DNA from: Treponema sp.
GTDB taxonomy: Bacteria; Spirochaetota; Spirochaetia; Treponematales; Treponemataceae
NCBI GenBank assembly: GCA_024682655.1
Contig: JAIKYZ010000124.1
Location: forward strand, 1 to 45,418
Reading direction: 5' to 3'
DNA length: 45,418 nucleotides
The position numbers and the translations under genes were made by a program. Below the pieces are notes generated by a model, which was not told the DNA's origin, ran no database searches, and saw only the letters and a list, made by a program, of their open reading frames with translations. Below, in pieces: positions 7,865 to 16,435 of the stretch (its first letter is position 1; every line of letters starts with the position of its first letter).

Positions 7865-8386
7865 ATGAAAAAACTTTTAATTTTTACAGTTGCCGCATTT
7901 CTTTTAATTTCCTGCAGTAAAAATAAGGCTCAAAATCAGAATGAAGGCCCTATTGTTCTTGATATGCCTGAACTTCCAAGCCAGGAAAAATTAAAGGAAT
8001 CAAATAAAGATATTTCCATTAATTCTGCAAAAGTAGATTTAGATTTAACAAAAATGAGTGCAACAATGATCTACTCTGAAGTTTTTAATATGCTGATTGA
8101 ACCTGATTACTATGAAAATAAAATAATTAAAATCAAAGGGAATTTTAACGTTTTTACAGATGAAAATACCGGCGAAAATTATTTTGCAATTTTAATTCCA
8201 GATGCTACCGCTTGCTGTCAGCAGGGAATTGAATTTGTATGGCCAGGAGATCACCTTTACCCCCAGGATTATCCAGAAGTAAATCAGGAAATAACAATTG
8301 TGGGCCAGTACAAAGTTGAATACACTCCAGATGGCTTACAATACTGCTACCTTGCTATTTCTGAACTAACTATCCAGGAAGACTAA
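7865..8386 (+). CDS. zinc-operon lipoprotein with a CC motif, function unknown
   Basis: The 173-residue protein has a signal peptide with lipobox LLISC (lipidated C17), a disordered linker to about residue 60, and a compact beta-rich C-terminal domain (about 65-170) of OB-fold appearance. That domain contains the vicinal cysteines C117/C118 (TACCQQGIEF), H130 and C161. I recall similar proteins beside zinc transport genes in gut Firmicutes, and the domain resembles the C-terminal part of YcgQ/DUF1980 proteins; I cannot run a search. The start one base after the znuB stop places it in the zinc operon, so a periplasmic metal-handling role is inferred. A longer in-frame start inside znuB (7820) would remove the N-terminal signal and is rejected. 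Confidence 0.75.
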   Translation: MKKLLIFTVAAFLLISCSKNKAQNQNEGPIVLDMPELPSQEKLKESNKDISINSAKVDLDLTKMSATMIYSEVFNMLIEPDYYENKIIKIKGNFNVFTDENTGENYFAILIPDATACCQQGIEFVWPGDHLYPQDYPEVNQEITIVGQYKVEYTPDGLQYCYLAISELTIQED

Positions 8387-9261
8387 TTTTTCTTAAGCTG
8401 CTCTTCTATCTCCAAAATTAAATTATCAGGTGTGCTAGCCCCTGCTGTAATTCCAATGGTCTTTAGTTTGTAAAATTCCTGAGGAATATCTTCTTTTGAT
8501 TGAACGTGGGCCGCAAAGCTGCAATGTTCCCGGGCGGTTAAATATAATCTTTTTGTATTTGAAGATTCTTTACCGCCAATAACCAAAATTCCCTGACAAT
8601 CTTTACACAATTCAAGAAGAGCTTCCTGTCTTTCTTTAGTTGCAGGGCAAATAGTCTTCATAACATCAATATTTTTGAATTTATTTTTTATGATTTTTTC
8701 AATTTCTTCAAATTCTTTCTGGCTAAAGGTGGTTTGACTGAGCAAAATAACATTTAACTTATCTGCATTTTCAATTTCCAGAGACTGCGCTTCTTCTTTA
8801 TTCTGTATGAGCAGGAAATTCTCTCCCGCATAACCAGCAATTGCTTTAACTTCTCCGTGATTTTTATCTCCAGTTAGAATTACAAAATCATTTTCGTTAT
8901 CGTATTTTTCTACCATTTTTTGACTTGCTTTTACTCTAGGGCAGGTAGCATCAATAATTTTACAGTTTTTTTCCTCTAGTATCTTGATTACTTTTAAGGC
9001 CACTCCATGGGCTCTTATTATGACAGTGGAATTATTTTCAATTTTATCTAGATTTTCTTCATCGGCTATGATTAAACCTTCTTCTGCTAATTGAGAAAGG
9101 ACCGTTTCGTTGTGAATTAATGGTCCCAGTGAATAAACTTTTTTTACCGGAAGGCTGGGGTTTTGAGAAGATTTTGATTCAGCTAATGCTTTTTGAGCAA
9201 GTTCAACGGCTCTTCTAACCCCAAAACAAAATCCTAAAACTGAAGCGCGTAATACTTTCAT
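8383..9261 (-). CDS. ispH: 4-hydroxy-3-methylbut-2-enyl diphosphate reductase
   Basis: IspH catalyses the last step of the MEP isoprenoid pathway, making IPP and DMAPP. The 292-residue protein has the three [4Fe-4S] cysteines C12 (FCFGVRRAVE), C106 (DATCPRV) and C204 (TICPATKERQ), the substrate-binding His in RAHGV and in the IHN segment, GDKNHGEV with the catalytic Glu, SQTT, and the C-terminal GGKESSNTKRL and TAGASTPD motifs. The length is standard with no fused S1 domain. A TATTAT box lies 6 bp before the ATG and no SD is visible, so the mRNA may be leaderless. It lies behind the secDF terminator and overlaps the convergent lipoprotein gene by 4 bp. Confidence 0.95.
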   Translation of the reverse strand: MKVLRASVLGFCFGVRRAVELAQKALAESKSSQNPSLPVKKVYSLGPLIHNETVLSQLAEEGLIIADEENLDKIENNSTVIIRAHGVALKVIKILEEKNCKIIDATCPRVKASQKMVEKYDNENDFVILTGDKNHGEVKAIAGYAGENFLLIQNKEEAQSLEIENADKLNVILLSQTTFSQKEFEEIEKIIKNKFKNIDVMKTICPATKERQEALLELCKDCQGILVIGGKESSNTKRLYLTAREHCSFAAHVQSKEDIPQEFYKLKTIGITAGASTPDNLILEIEEQLKKN

Positions 9262-9267
9262 AAAAGC

Positions 9268-9273
9268 ATAATA
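9268..9273 (-). promoter_or_regulatory. candidate -10 box of ispH, 6 bp from the start codon
   Basis: On the minus strand TATTAT is followed by 6 nt and the ispH ATG (9261). The -35 region overlaps the upstream terminator and is poor. The box supports a leaderless transcript by analogy with other genes here. Confidence 0.4.
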
Positions 9274-9277
9274 GCAT

Positions 9278-9311
9278 AAAAAAAAGCGCCTTGCATTAAC
9301 AAGACGCTTTT
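9278..9311 (-). terminator. intrinsic terminator after yajC-secD-secF
   Basis: Read on the minus strand, AAAAGCG-x-CTTG pairs with CAAG-x-CGCTTTT around a 6-nt loop, followed by a run of eight T. It lies about 23 bp after the secF stop and separates the Sec operon from ispH. Confidence 0.85.
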
Positions 9312-9333
9312 GACTTAGATTAATTTAATCTAA

Positions 9334-10539
9334 TTATTTATTGTCAGCTTTTAATGAATGGTGAACACCGTATTCTACCTTCCAATTTTTACGACAAGCG
9401 CTAATAAATCCACTTGAAATAAAGATTGAAGAATACATACCACTAATTAAACCAACGATTAATGCCAATGAGAAGTCTTTGATGCTTCCACTTGTGAAAA
9501 CATAAAGAGCAATTACTGCCATTAAAGTTGTAACTGTAGTAAGGATAGATCTTACCAATGTATCACTCAAAGAACGATTTAAGATATCATTAAAGTTCTT
9601 TGCATCTTTCATCATCTTTAAATTGTAACGGATACGGTCAAGAATAACTACAGTAGCGTTGATTGAGTAACCTATGATTGTAAGTACGGCAGCCAATACT
9701 GTTGTAGAGAATTCCATCTGTGTCCAGATAATGAAAGTAAACATAATTAATGCATCGTGAATCAAAGCAATTACAGAACCAAGAGCAAAATCCCAGTGGA
9801 AACGAATTGCAGCGTAAACCCAAATTAAAAGAACTACACAAACAAACATAATAATTGATTTAAGTGTAGTAGATTTAGACATACCAGAACCAATAAAGTC
9901 CTGTTTTACAATTGCTACTTTTTCTTCACCGAATTTTTCGTACAATTTACTGTTGATTGCAGAATCAAGAGTATCCTGTGTTGAGTTTTCATCAGCTCCA
10001 ATACGAATCTGATAAGAAGCATCAACTCCAGAACCTAACTGTTTAATAGAAACACTTGAATCTTTTAATGCATCACGAATATCATCTGTTGTAACTTCAG
10101 AAGTTCCAGCAGGATAAATGTACAAATTATTTGTAGAAAGCTGATTAGTTACTGCAGAGTTCAAGAATAATTTTCTTGTATCATAAGAACCATCAATTAC
10201 TTTTACATGAAGGTCATCGATTTTTTCTAATTCAGCAGCTAAGTCAGAAACTGTTTTTACTTCATTAAAGTTATAAGAACGAGTTTCGTTTGTAGCACCA
10301 ATACCAGAAATAACTACATCCATCTGACCAGAAGATAATTCAACTGTAATACCTGCAGCACCATTATATGTAAGGCTTGCAACAGGTTCTGCAATACGAA
10401 CTTCTTCAATAGCACCAGGCTTAAAATCCAAACCAAGGTTAATACCTTTAAGGAAGAATCCTACAAGGCCAAATGCAATAACTAAAACACTTAAAATAGC
10501 AGTAGGAACAAAGCCTTTATTAAATTTTATTGTTTTCAT
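9334..10539 (-). CDS. secF: protein translocase subunit SecF
   Basis: SecF works with SecD to use the proton-motive force to complete export through SecYEG. The 401-residue protein has one N-terminal helix, an enlarged periplasmic region (about 35-220; many SecF proteins total near 300 residues) and five C-terminal helices. The family motif reads YSINATVVILDRIRYNL; the Asp usual after the Asn (YSxNDTVV) is Ala here, confirmed by a GCT codon. The start overlaps the secD stop (ATGA). Confidence 0.92.
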   Translation of the reverse strand: MKTIKFNKGFVPTAILSVLVIAFGLVGFFLKGINLGLDFKPGAIEEVRIAEPVASLTYNGAAGITVELSSGQMDVVISGIGATNETRSYNFNEVKTVSDLAAELEKIDDLHVKVIDGSYDTRKLFLNSAVTNQLSTNNLYIYPAGTSEVTTDDIRDALKDSSVSIKQLGSGVDASYQIRIGADENSTQDTLDSAINSKLYEKFGEEKVAIVKQDFIGSGMSKSTTLKSIIMFVCVVLLIWVYAAIRFHWDFALGSVIALIHDALIMFTFIIWTQMEFSTTVLAAVLTIIGYSINATVVILDRIRYNLKMMKDAKNFNDILNRSLSDTLVRSILTTVTTLMAVIALYVFTSGSIKDFSLALIVGLISGMYSSIFISSGFISACRKNWKVEYGVHHSLKADNK

Positions 10540-12284
10540 TGTTTAATCCCCCAGCCAATGCTTACTTTTTTAGCATGTAAAACATCAGTATCAAAGTCAA
10601 ACATAAGACGAGATACGAACAATGCTGTGAATACAGATGAAAGAACACCGATTGCCAATGAAACAGCGAATCCCTGAACTGCACCAGAGCCTAACTGTGA
10701 CAAAAAAATTGCGGCAATAAAGGTTGTAATGTTAGAGTCCATAATTGCCCAGAATGCGTTATCAAAACCCATTGAAATAGCAATTGAACGGCTCTTACCC
10801 TGTCTTAACTCTTCCTTAATTCTTTCAAATACCAATACGTTAGCATCAACGGCCATACCAATTGTCAAAATCATACCGGCGATTGATGAAAGTGTAAGTG
10901 TAAGATTGAAAGCAGAAAGAATTGAGAACATCATATACAAGTTCAAAATCTGAGCAACTACAGCATTAATACCTGAAGCTTTGTAGAAAATCAAAAGGAA
11001 TACAAGGATTAATCCTAAACCAAGGATAATAGCCTTAATACCCTGACGAATAGCTTCATCACCAAGAGAAGCACCAATTACCTGCTGACTTTCTACTTCA
11101 AGAGGAACTTCGAGCCATGCAGTCTGGAGAACTTTCTTAATATTATTAGCTTCTTCATAAGAGAAACCGCCAGACAAAGAAACTGAACCACCAGTAATTG
11201 CCTGTTTGATTGTAGCATTAGACTTAACTTTATTATCACTTACAATTGCAAGGTTTTCGTTAACGTGAGCACCTGTAAAGGTAGCAAAGATTTCTGCACC
11301 TTCGGCATCAAGATTAAATGCAACTTCTGGCTGACTAGTAAATTCATCAGCACGAACTTCTGCAGATTTAATATGACGACCTTCAAGGGCAACTTCTTTC
11401 TTTACAACAAGCCAGTCATATCTTTCGTCCAAACCATAATCATCTTTTGTATAAACACCAAATACTTCACAATCTTCTGGGATAATTGATTTATCCATCA
11501 ATTCTCCGGCAGCATTGAAAGTAGAAGCTGGATGCTGATTATAGTAAGACTTAAAGGCTGCTGTTGCTTCATTATCTACTAAACGGAAATTCAAAATACC
11601 CTTACCCATAATCAAAGTATTGATTGCGTCTGCCTGAGCAGCACCAGGTATTTCGATGTAGATTCTATCTGCACCCTGCTGTCTAATAACAGGAGAAGTA
11701 AGACCAAATCTATCGATACGGCTTGTAAGATTTTCAATAGCATTTGCCATTGCTTCTTTTTTGAAATCTTCTGTATTTGCAGTGGCAACTTCATCACCCA
11801 TTGATTCAAGAGCTGCATCCAAATCTGCACGAACAATAACGTTCATACCACCAGAAAGATCAAGACCAAGTTTTACAGAGTTGTTATAGAACTTTTTAGC
11901 CTTTAAGATTTCATCGCGATAGTAGTCCTGGAAAACATTCATAAATTCCATTTCGCTATCGTAAACAGAAAGAACATCTTTAAGAGTCAATTCCGAAGGA
12001 ACTTTCTGATCAAGAGCCTTATATCTCTTTACAACATCTTTCTTAACCCAAGAATATTCATCACCTAAAATCTGTGAAGAATCTTCAGCCGCTTTACTTT
12101 TAATTGTACGAACATCTTCTGCCGCTTTGTTTGTTGCATAATCCTTGATTTTTTCAGTTGAACCCAAAGCTAAGGTCTGAACTTCTTTTGGGGTTCTTCC
12201 GTACCAACTAATTGATGGCCACAGGAAAACGAAACAAATTGCCAGAACAGCAAGAAGAATCACTAAACGAGTACGCTTGTTCAT
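10536..12284 (-). CDS. secD: protein translocase subunit SecD
   Basis: The 582-residue protein has an N-terminal helix, a large periplasmic region with about 100 extra residues before the DLSGGMNV motif, and six membrane helices. The conserved TM4 motif GMAVDANVLVFERIKEE keeps the proton-relay Asp, and DSNITTFIAA follows. It pairs with SecF, whose gene overlaps by 4 bp, and lies 18 bp downstream of yajC. The long stretch between the first helix and DLSGG is helical and Lys/Glu-rich, apparently a lineage-specific extension. Confidence 0.95.
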   Translation of the reverse strand: MNKRTRLVILLAVLAICFVFLWPSISWYGRTPKEVQTLALGSTEKIKDYATNKAAEDVRTIKSKAAEDSSQILGDEYSWVKKDVVKRYKALDQKVPSELTLKDVLSVYDSEMEFMNVFQDYYRDEILKAKKFYNNSVKLGLDLSGGMNVIVRADLDAALESMGDEVATANTEDFKKEAMANAIENLTSRIDRFGLTSPVIRQQGADRIYIEIPGAAQADAINTLIMGKGILNFRLVDNEATAAFKSYYNQHPASTFNAAGELMDKSIIPEDCEVFGVYTKDDYGLDERYDWLVVKKEVALEGRHIKSAEVRADEFTSQPEVAFNLDAEGAEIFATFTGAHVNENLAIVSDNKVKSNATIKQAITGGSVSLSGGFSYEEANNIKKVLQTAWLEVPLEVESQQVIGASLGDEAIRQGIKAIILGLGLILVFLLIFYKASGINAVVAQILNLYMMFSILSAFNLTLTLSSIAGMILTIGMAVDANVLVFERIKEELRQGKSRSIAISMGFDNAFWAIMDSNITTFIAAIFLSQLGSGAVQGFAVSLAIGVLSSVFTALFVSRLMFDFDTDVLHAKKVSIGWGIKQ

Positions 12285-12302
12285 CTTATTGTATTCCCCA
12301 AT

Positions 12303-12788
12303 TTATTTATTTTCTTCTTCAGAATCCTTTTTTGATTCTTCTGAAGCATCTTTAGAAACTTCTTCTGTAAGAGTTTTATCTTCGTCAGCAGTTTCTTTTA
12401 GAGATTTTTTTTCTTTTTTAGCATTTTTCTTTGCAGCTTTTTCTTCTGCAATTTTTGCTTTTTCTGCATCTGACAATTCTTTAGTTGAGATAGCAGAACG
12501 ATTGAATTCGATTTTTACATCTCCATCAACTTTTAAAACAACAGTATTTTCTTTTACTGAAGAGATAACACCGTGGATACCACCAATTGTGATAACCTTG
12601 TCACCTTTTTTTAATGCGTTTAACATTTTTTCTGTTTCTTTCTGTTTTTTATTCTGTGGACGAATAAGGAAGAAATAGAAAATAACAATAATCAACAGAA
12701 AAGGAACAAGAGTGCTGATTAATGAACCTGAAGTTGAAGCACTTGGAGCTGTTCCAGTTGCTGCCTGTAAAAATGGGATAAATGACAT
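12303..12788 (-). CDS. yajC: preprotein translocase subunit YajC
   Basis: From ATG 12788 the protein is 161 residues: one membrane helix (VPFLLIIVIFYFFLI), the RPQNKKQKE motif, a small beta domain (GDKVITIGGIHGVI), then a charged Glu/Lys/Ala-rich C-terminal tail of about 60 residues that typical YajC proteins lack. YajC associates with SecDF at the inner membrane. The internal ATG was chosen over the upstream alternative at 12845 because GGATGG lies just upstream of it and the extra residues do not resemble YajC. Confidence 0.92.
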   Translation of the reverse strand: MSFIPFLQAATGTAPSASTSGSLISTLVPFLLIIVIFYFFLIRPQNKKQKETEKMLNALKKGDKVITIGGIHGVISSVKENTVVLKVDGDVKIEFNRSAISTKELSDAEKAKIAEEKAAKKNAKKEKKSLKETADEDKTLTEEVSKDASEESKKDSEEENK

Positions 12789-12906
12789 ATAAGTTCCATC
12801 CTTTTTTAAAATCTGACAATAATGTCGGTCTAAAAAGTTTAACACTTTCTAATGTAATAATCAATTAAAAATATTGGCAGATAACAATAGATTTTTAACT
12901 TTGAAT

Positions 12907-14688
12907 CTATTGATTTAAGAGGATGGTAAGTTCTTCGTTGAGCTTCTTGGCACTTGCATCGTTTGGATTGATTGCTACTACCTGGCGAAGATAATACTGG
13001 GCTTTTCTATAATCTTTTTTGTTAAAATAAATTTCGTAAAGTCTAAAAAGTGATTCGCTATTTCTTGGGTTAGAAATCAAACTGGATCTTAAATCTGCAA
13101 GAATTGCTTCTTCGCTAGACTGCAGGAAAGATCTTCTGTAATAAAGATAACTTTTTATTCTTGTTGAGGATGAATCCAAAGTGGAATTAATATATTTTAA
13201 GACTTCGTCCCTATTTCCCACTGTTGAGTAGGCATAAATATAAGTCTGTAAAACTCTTTCATCCTCTGGGTTTTCCTGAAGACATTTTTTAGCATAATCA
13301 AAGGCTTCATTCTCTTTTCCAAGATTAATACAGATTGTTACATAATTCAGCATTACATCTACTGAAGTCTGCCCCATTTCAAATATTTTATTACAGATAT
13401 TGTAGGCTTCCTGCCAGTTTCCCCTTTGAATAAAGCCAATCAAAGAATAAGAAAGTGCGTCTATATTTTTTGGATTTTTTTCAAGAATCTTTTTTGCAAG
13501 TTCATCGGCATAATAACCTGCAATTGGTCCATCAATAGCAGAAGCAATTCTTGCGGCGACCATAAAAACTTCTTCACTGTCAGGATATAATTGAATGGCC
13601 TTTTCTATTGTTTCTGTTGCGGCCGAAGTATTTTTACTCCAATCCAGCTGAACTTTTGCCCTTAATAAAAGATATTCCAGGGAAGAATTTTCCTGTCTTG
13701 CATACATATCCAAAAGTGATACGGCGTGAATATAATCATTTTTTTCAATAAGAATTTTTGCACGAAAAAGAAGAAATTCCAGATCATTTGGATTTTGCTG
13801 AAGAACACGAGCTACATATTCTTCTGCTGAATTGTAATCTTTTTTATCAAAAGCCATATAAGCTTTTTGTTTTAATAAGGCAAGGTCATTTTCGTCCTGA
13901 GTTTTGTAATTTGCAAGAATCTTATCTGCACTTTCTAAATCCCCGGACAATCTTAAGGCTTCTGCGTAGGCAAATATTACTTCTTTACAATTGTTTGTAC
14001 TCTCATAGGCTTTCTTGTAATAAGGTATAGACTTATCACTTTGTTTTTTTTTTGAAAAAAGCTTACCCATAAGATAATTTGCCATTACAGAATTAGAATT
14101 TTTTTGTAAGGCTAATTTAATTGAAGATTCACAGGGCTCATAAACATCTGGACTTGAAGTTGGTTTTAATAAAACAAGGGCTGGTAAAATAGATGAAAGA
14201 AAATCTGTATTTCCTGTACTTGAATCAAAAACTCCCTTATTTGCAGAATCAATAGCCCCCATGTAAGGATTATCTGAAGAAACTGGAAAAGTATCCCAGG
14301 TGATTTTTTCAGAAGGCCAGAGAGTTTTCATGATTTCAGTTGAAATTGCTATAAGGATTTTTTCATTTTCTTCATATTCAGATTCATTTTTACGAAGTTT
14401 AGACATTGCAAGTCTTAAAGAATCTGGAGAACCGTTTTCTACTCCTGCAAGAATCTCGGCATCTATTTTTGAAAAGAAGGTTCTTTTTGGAGTTGATAAT
14501 TTTACCGTCTCTAGCTGACTGGAATTTTCACTAGACTCTTCTGCCTGGTAAGTTGTTTTTACCTGCCCCGAAGTATTTGATTTATTTTTCTTTTTTTTTG
14601 AAGCAGAATAAACAGAAGTATTAAGCAAAATTATAAGGGCAGTAATGAGGAAAGCTGTTCTGTTAATATGGGTGCAAAATCTTTTCAA
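12907..14688 (-). CDS. exported TPR-repeat protein
   Basis: The 593-residue protein starts at TTG with a signal peptide (FLITALIILLNTSVYSAS), then a Lys/Ser-rich linker and at least eight tetratricopeptide repeats (about 190-590, with the usual A/Y/A/P spacing as in DALSYSLIGFIQRGNWQEAY and the terminal KKDYRKAQYYLRQVVAINP). TPR solenoids mediate protein-protein contacts, so it is probably a periplasmic scaffold or assembly factor. The gene lies upstream of yajC on the same strand with a 118-bp gap; cotranscription is possible. Confidence 0.82.
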   Translation of the reverse strand: MKRFCTHINRTAFLITALIILLNTSVYSASKKKKNKSNTSGQVKTTYQAEESSENSSQLETVKLSTPKRTFFSKIDAEILAGVENGSPDSLRLAMSKLRKNESEYEENEKILIAISTEIMKTLWPSEKITWDTFPVSSDNPYMGAIDSANKGVFDSSTGNTDFLSSILPALVLLKPTSSPDVYEPCESSIKLALQKNSNSVMANYLMGKLFSKKKQSDKSIPYYKKAYESTNNCKEVIFAYAEALRLSGDLESADKILANYKTQDENDLALLKQKAYMAFDKKDYNSAEEYVARVLQQNPNDLEFLLFRAKILIEKNDYIHAVSLLDMYARQENSSLEYLLLRAKVQLDWSKNTSAATETIEKAIQLYPDSEEVFMVAARIASAIDGPIAGYYADELAKKILEKNPKNIDALSYSLIGFIQRGNWQEAYNICNKIFEMGQTSVDVMLNYVTICINLGKENEAFDYAKKCLQENPEDERVLQTYIYAYSTVGNRDEVLKYINSTLDSSSTRIKSYLYYRRSFLQSSEEAILADLRSSLISNPRNSESLFRLYEIYFNKKDYRKAQYYLRQVVAINPNDASAKKLNEELTILLNQ

Positions 14689-14732
14689 TTTTTATTCCAA
14701 AATCAAATATCTACTATATATTTTTAAATTAA

Positions 14733-15314
14733 TTATTCATCTTCTGAGAAAGCTTCTGCTTCATCTTCTTCAATAATTAAATTTTTATTCTTTTGCTGAA
14801 CTAAAAAATAAAATATCAGAAAAACTGCTACGGTTGCTAAAAACCATGGAGAACTGAGTAAAACAATTTTAGAGAAAGGCAGTTTTATGATTTTAAATGA
14901 AAAGAGGGAATACCAGCAGCTAAAGCAAAAAATTACAATAGCCGGGAAAACAAATCCTACTTTCATTTTTTTATACTTAAAATAACCTGATAAAAATAAA
15001 CAAATACTGGAAATTAATCCAAAACAAGGCCAGCTCTGTCTTAAGGAAAATGGAAGAAATTCTGTCAGGATAAAAATAAAAATACCCCAGCTAAAAATCA
15101 TCAGCCCAAAGAAAAACTGAAAAGTAATTTTAGTAGCCAAAGCGGAAGAAGTAATAATTACGGCTCCTAAGACAATTTGTAACAATAAAAGTAATTCAAA
15201 AATATTATTCCTAAGAAGATCGGGTCTTACAAAGGCAGTAATACAGAGAGCTATAAAAAATATTATTCCAATTATCATTAAAACATTAACAAACTTCAGC
15301 TTTTTGTATTCCAA
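14733..15314 (-). CDS. integral membrane protein of unknown function
   Basis: The 193-residue protein has about six hydrophobic helices and a short acidic C-terminal tail (IIEEDEAEAFSEDE). I do not recognise a family. TTG at 15314 was chosen because GAGGTG lies 7 bp upstream; an earlier in-frame TTG at 15329 overlaps that SD. It shares its strand with the TPR gene downstream (44-bp gap) and is divergent from a lipoprotein gene, among envelope genes. Confidence 0.72.
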   Translation of the reverse strand: MEYKKLKFVNVLMIIGIIFFIALCITAFVRPDLLRNNIFELLLLLQIVLGAVIITSSALATKITFQFFFGLMIFSWGIFIFILTEFLPFSLRQSWPCFGLISSICLFLSGYFKYKKMKVGFVFPAIVIFCFSCWYSLFSFKIIKLPFSKIVLLSSPWFLATVAVFLIFYFLVQQKNKNLIIEEDEAEAFSEDE

Positions 15315-15355
15315 AATACAACACCTCAATTAAATAATACCTTCAAAAAATAATC

Positions 15356-15384
15356 TTTACAATAACATTTCAACATGATAAATT
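15356..15384 (+). promoter_or_regulatory. promoter of the envelope operon 15392-19021
   Basis: TTTACA (15356-15361) and TAAATT (15379-15384) are spaced by 17 bp, and the ATG follows 7 bp after the -10 with no SD, which would make the transcript leaderless. The -10 matches four of six consensus bases. Confidence 0.5.
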
Positions 15385-15391
15385 CTTATTC

Positions 15392-16435
15392 ATGAAAAAT
15401 GTATATCGTGTCTTTCTACTATTGGGCTTATTTTTGCCCCTATTTTTTTCTATTTCTTGTAAAAATTCTACTTATAATGATTCACTGGATATTCAAGAAG
15501 AATTTCAGGAATTACTTGAAGACCAAAGTCTAAATCCCCAGCAAAGATATACAATCGTAAATCAAATGGCAAATAATATTCTGGCCAAAAAGGATTTCCA
15601 GTCTGCCATTTTATTTCTTACAAACTGGGTAGAAGAACACCCTGATGATATGTACAATTCCTACTGGCTTTTAATGACAGCCCACGCTTACCTTTCTTTG
15701 GATGCCGAACCAGTTGCCGAATATTACTTTGACAGAATCTTGTCACAATCGCAGGATTTACTGGTAAAGGGAACTTCAATTCATCTGATTTGTTTGCAGA
15801 ATCTTATCCAGATTAGTAAAACCCCAGCCCATAGAATTAAATATTTTAACGAATTAATAGATAAATTCCCTCAAAACGTAAACACAACAGAATTATATTT
15901 ACGTCTTGCCATGGAATACGAAAAAGACAGTCAGTGGGATAAGGCTCTGGAAACTTATTCTTTATTCCTTGAACAGCCAGATGCCTCTACCATTCAGATT
16001 CCTGGTGAACCAGATGCCTATAAAAATGCCCGTCACTTTATTGACTTTAATAATTCTTCTAAAGACTGGACCTTCGCAAGTCTTCCAGAATTGGAAAGTG
16101 CCGTAAAAAAGGCAATCAGAAATTATGACTGGCGTTCTTTGGATAAATATAAGGCTAAAGTTAATTTCTTCTCTATGTCTTGGAAACAGGATGAAATGGA
16201 CGTAAACTCTCAGGAAGATTTCTCTATGAGGGTTTGGATGAGAGGAAACAGAATCAGATACAACGAGCACCTTGATGAAGCAACAAACCAGAATGAAGCC
16301 TACCTTAGAACTTACGGATGGAGTACCTATGTTCCAGTCTGGTATCTTTATTTTAGAAAAGTAAATTTCCCTGTAGATCCAGATATCCACGGAAACTGGG
16401 AATGGGCTGGAATTTACATGGGTAACAAGCTCTAA
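15392..16435 (+). CDS. TPR-like lipoprotein
   Basis: The 347-residue protein has a signal peptide and lipobox FSISC (lipidated Cys about residue 23), then helical repeats (about 40-190) typical of TPR/outer-membrane assembly lipoproteins, for example DYSQWDKALETYSLF-like pairs of helices in the segment KDSQWDKALETYSLFLEQ. The C-terminal part (about 230-347) is aromatic-rich (WSTYVPVWYLYFRKV) and has no family I recognise. It overlaps the lytic transglycosylase gene by 1 bp, so a link to peptidoglycan or outer-membrane assembly is inferred. BamD is a distant alternative; I cannot confirm it. Confidence 0.72.
   Translation: MKNVYRVFLLLGLFLPLFFSISCKNSTYNDSLDIQEEFQELLEDQSLNPQQRYTIVNQMANNILAKKDFQSAILFLTNWVEEHPDDMYNSYWLLMTAHAYLSLDAEPVAEYYFDRILSQSQDLLVKGTSIHLICLQNLIQISKTPAHRIKYFNELIDKFPQNVNTTELYLRLAMEYEKDSQWDKALETYSLFLEQPDASTIQIPGEPDAYKNARHFIDFNNSSKDWTFASLPELESAVKKAIRNYDWRSLDKYKAKVNFFSMSWKQDEMDVNSQEDFSMRVWMRGNRIRYNEHLDEATNQNEAYLRTYGWSTYVPVWYLYFRKVNFPVDPDIHGNWEWAGIYMGNKL

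Noticed and set aside
12885..12912. 9-bp inverted repeat at the end of the TPR gene as terminator
   Set aside because: The stem CAATAGATT/AATCTATTG is AT-rich, has a 10-nt loop and no T run follows on the minus strand.
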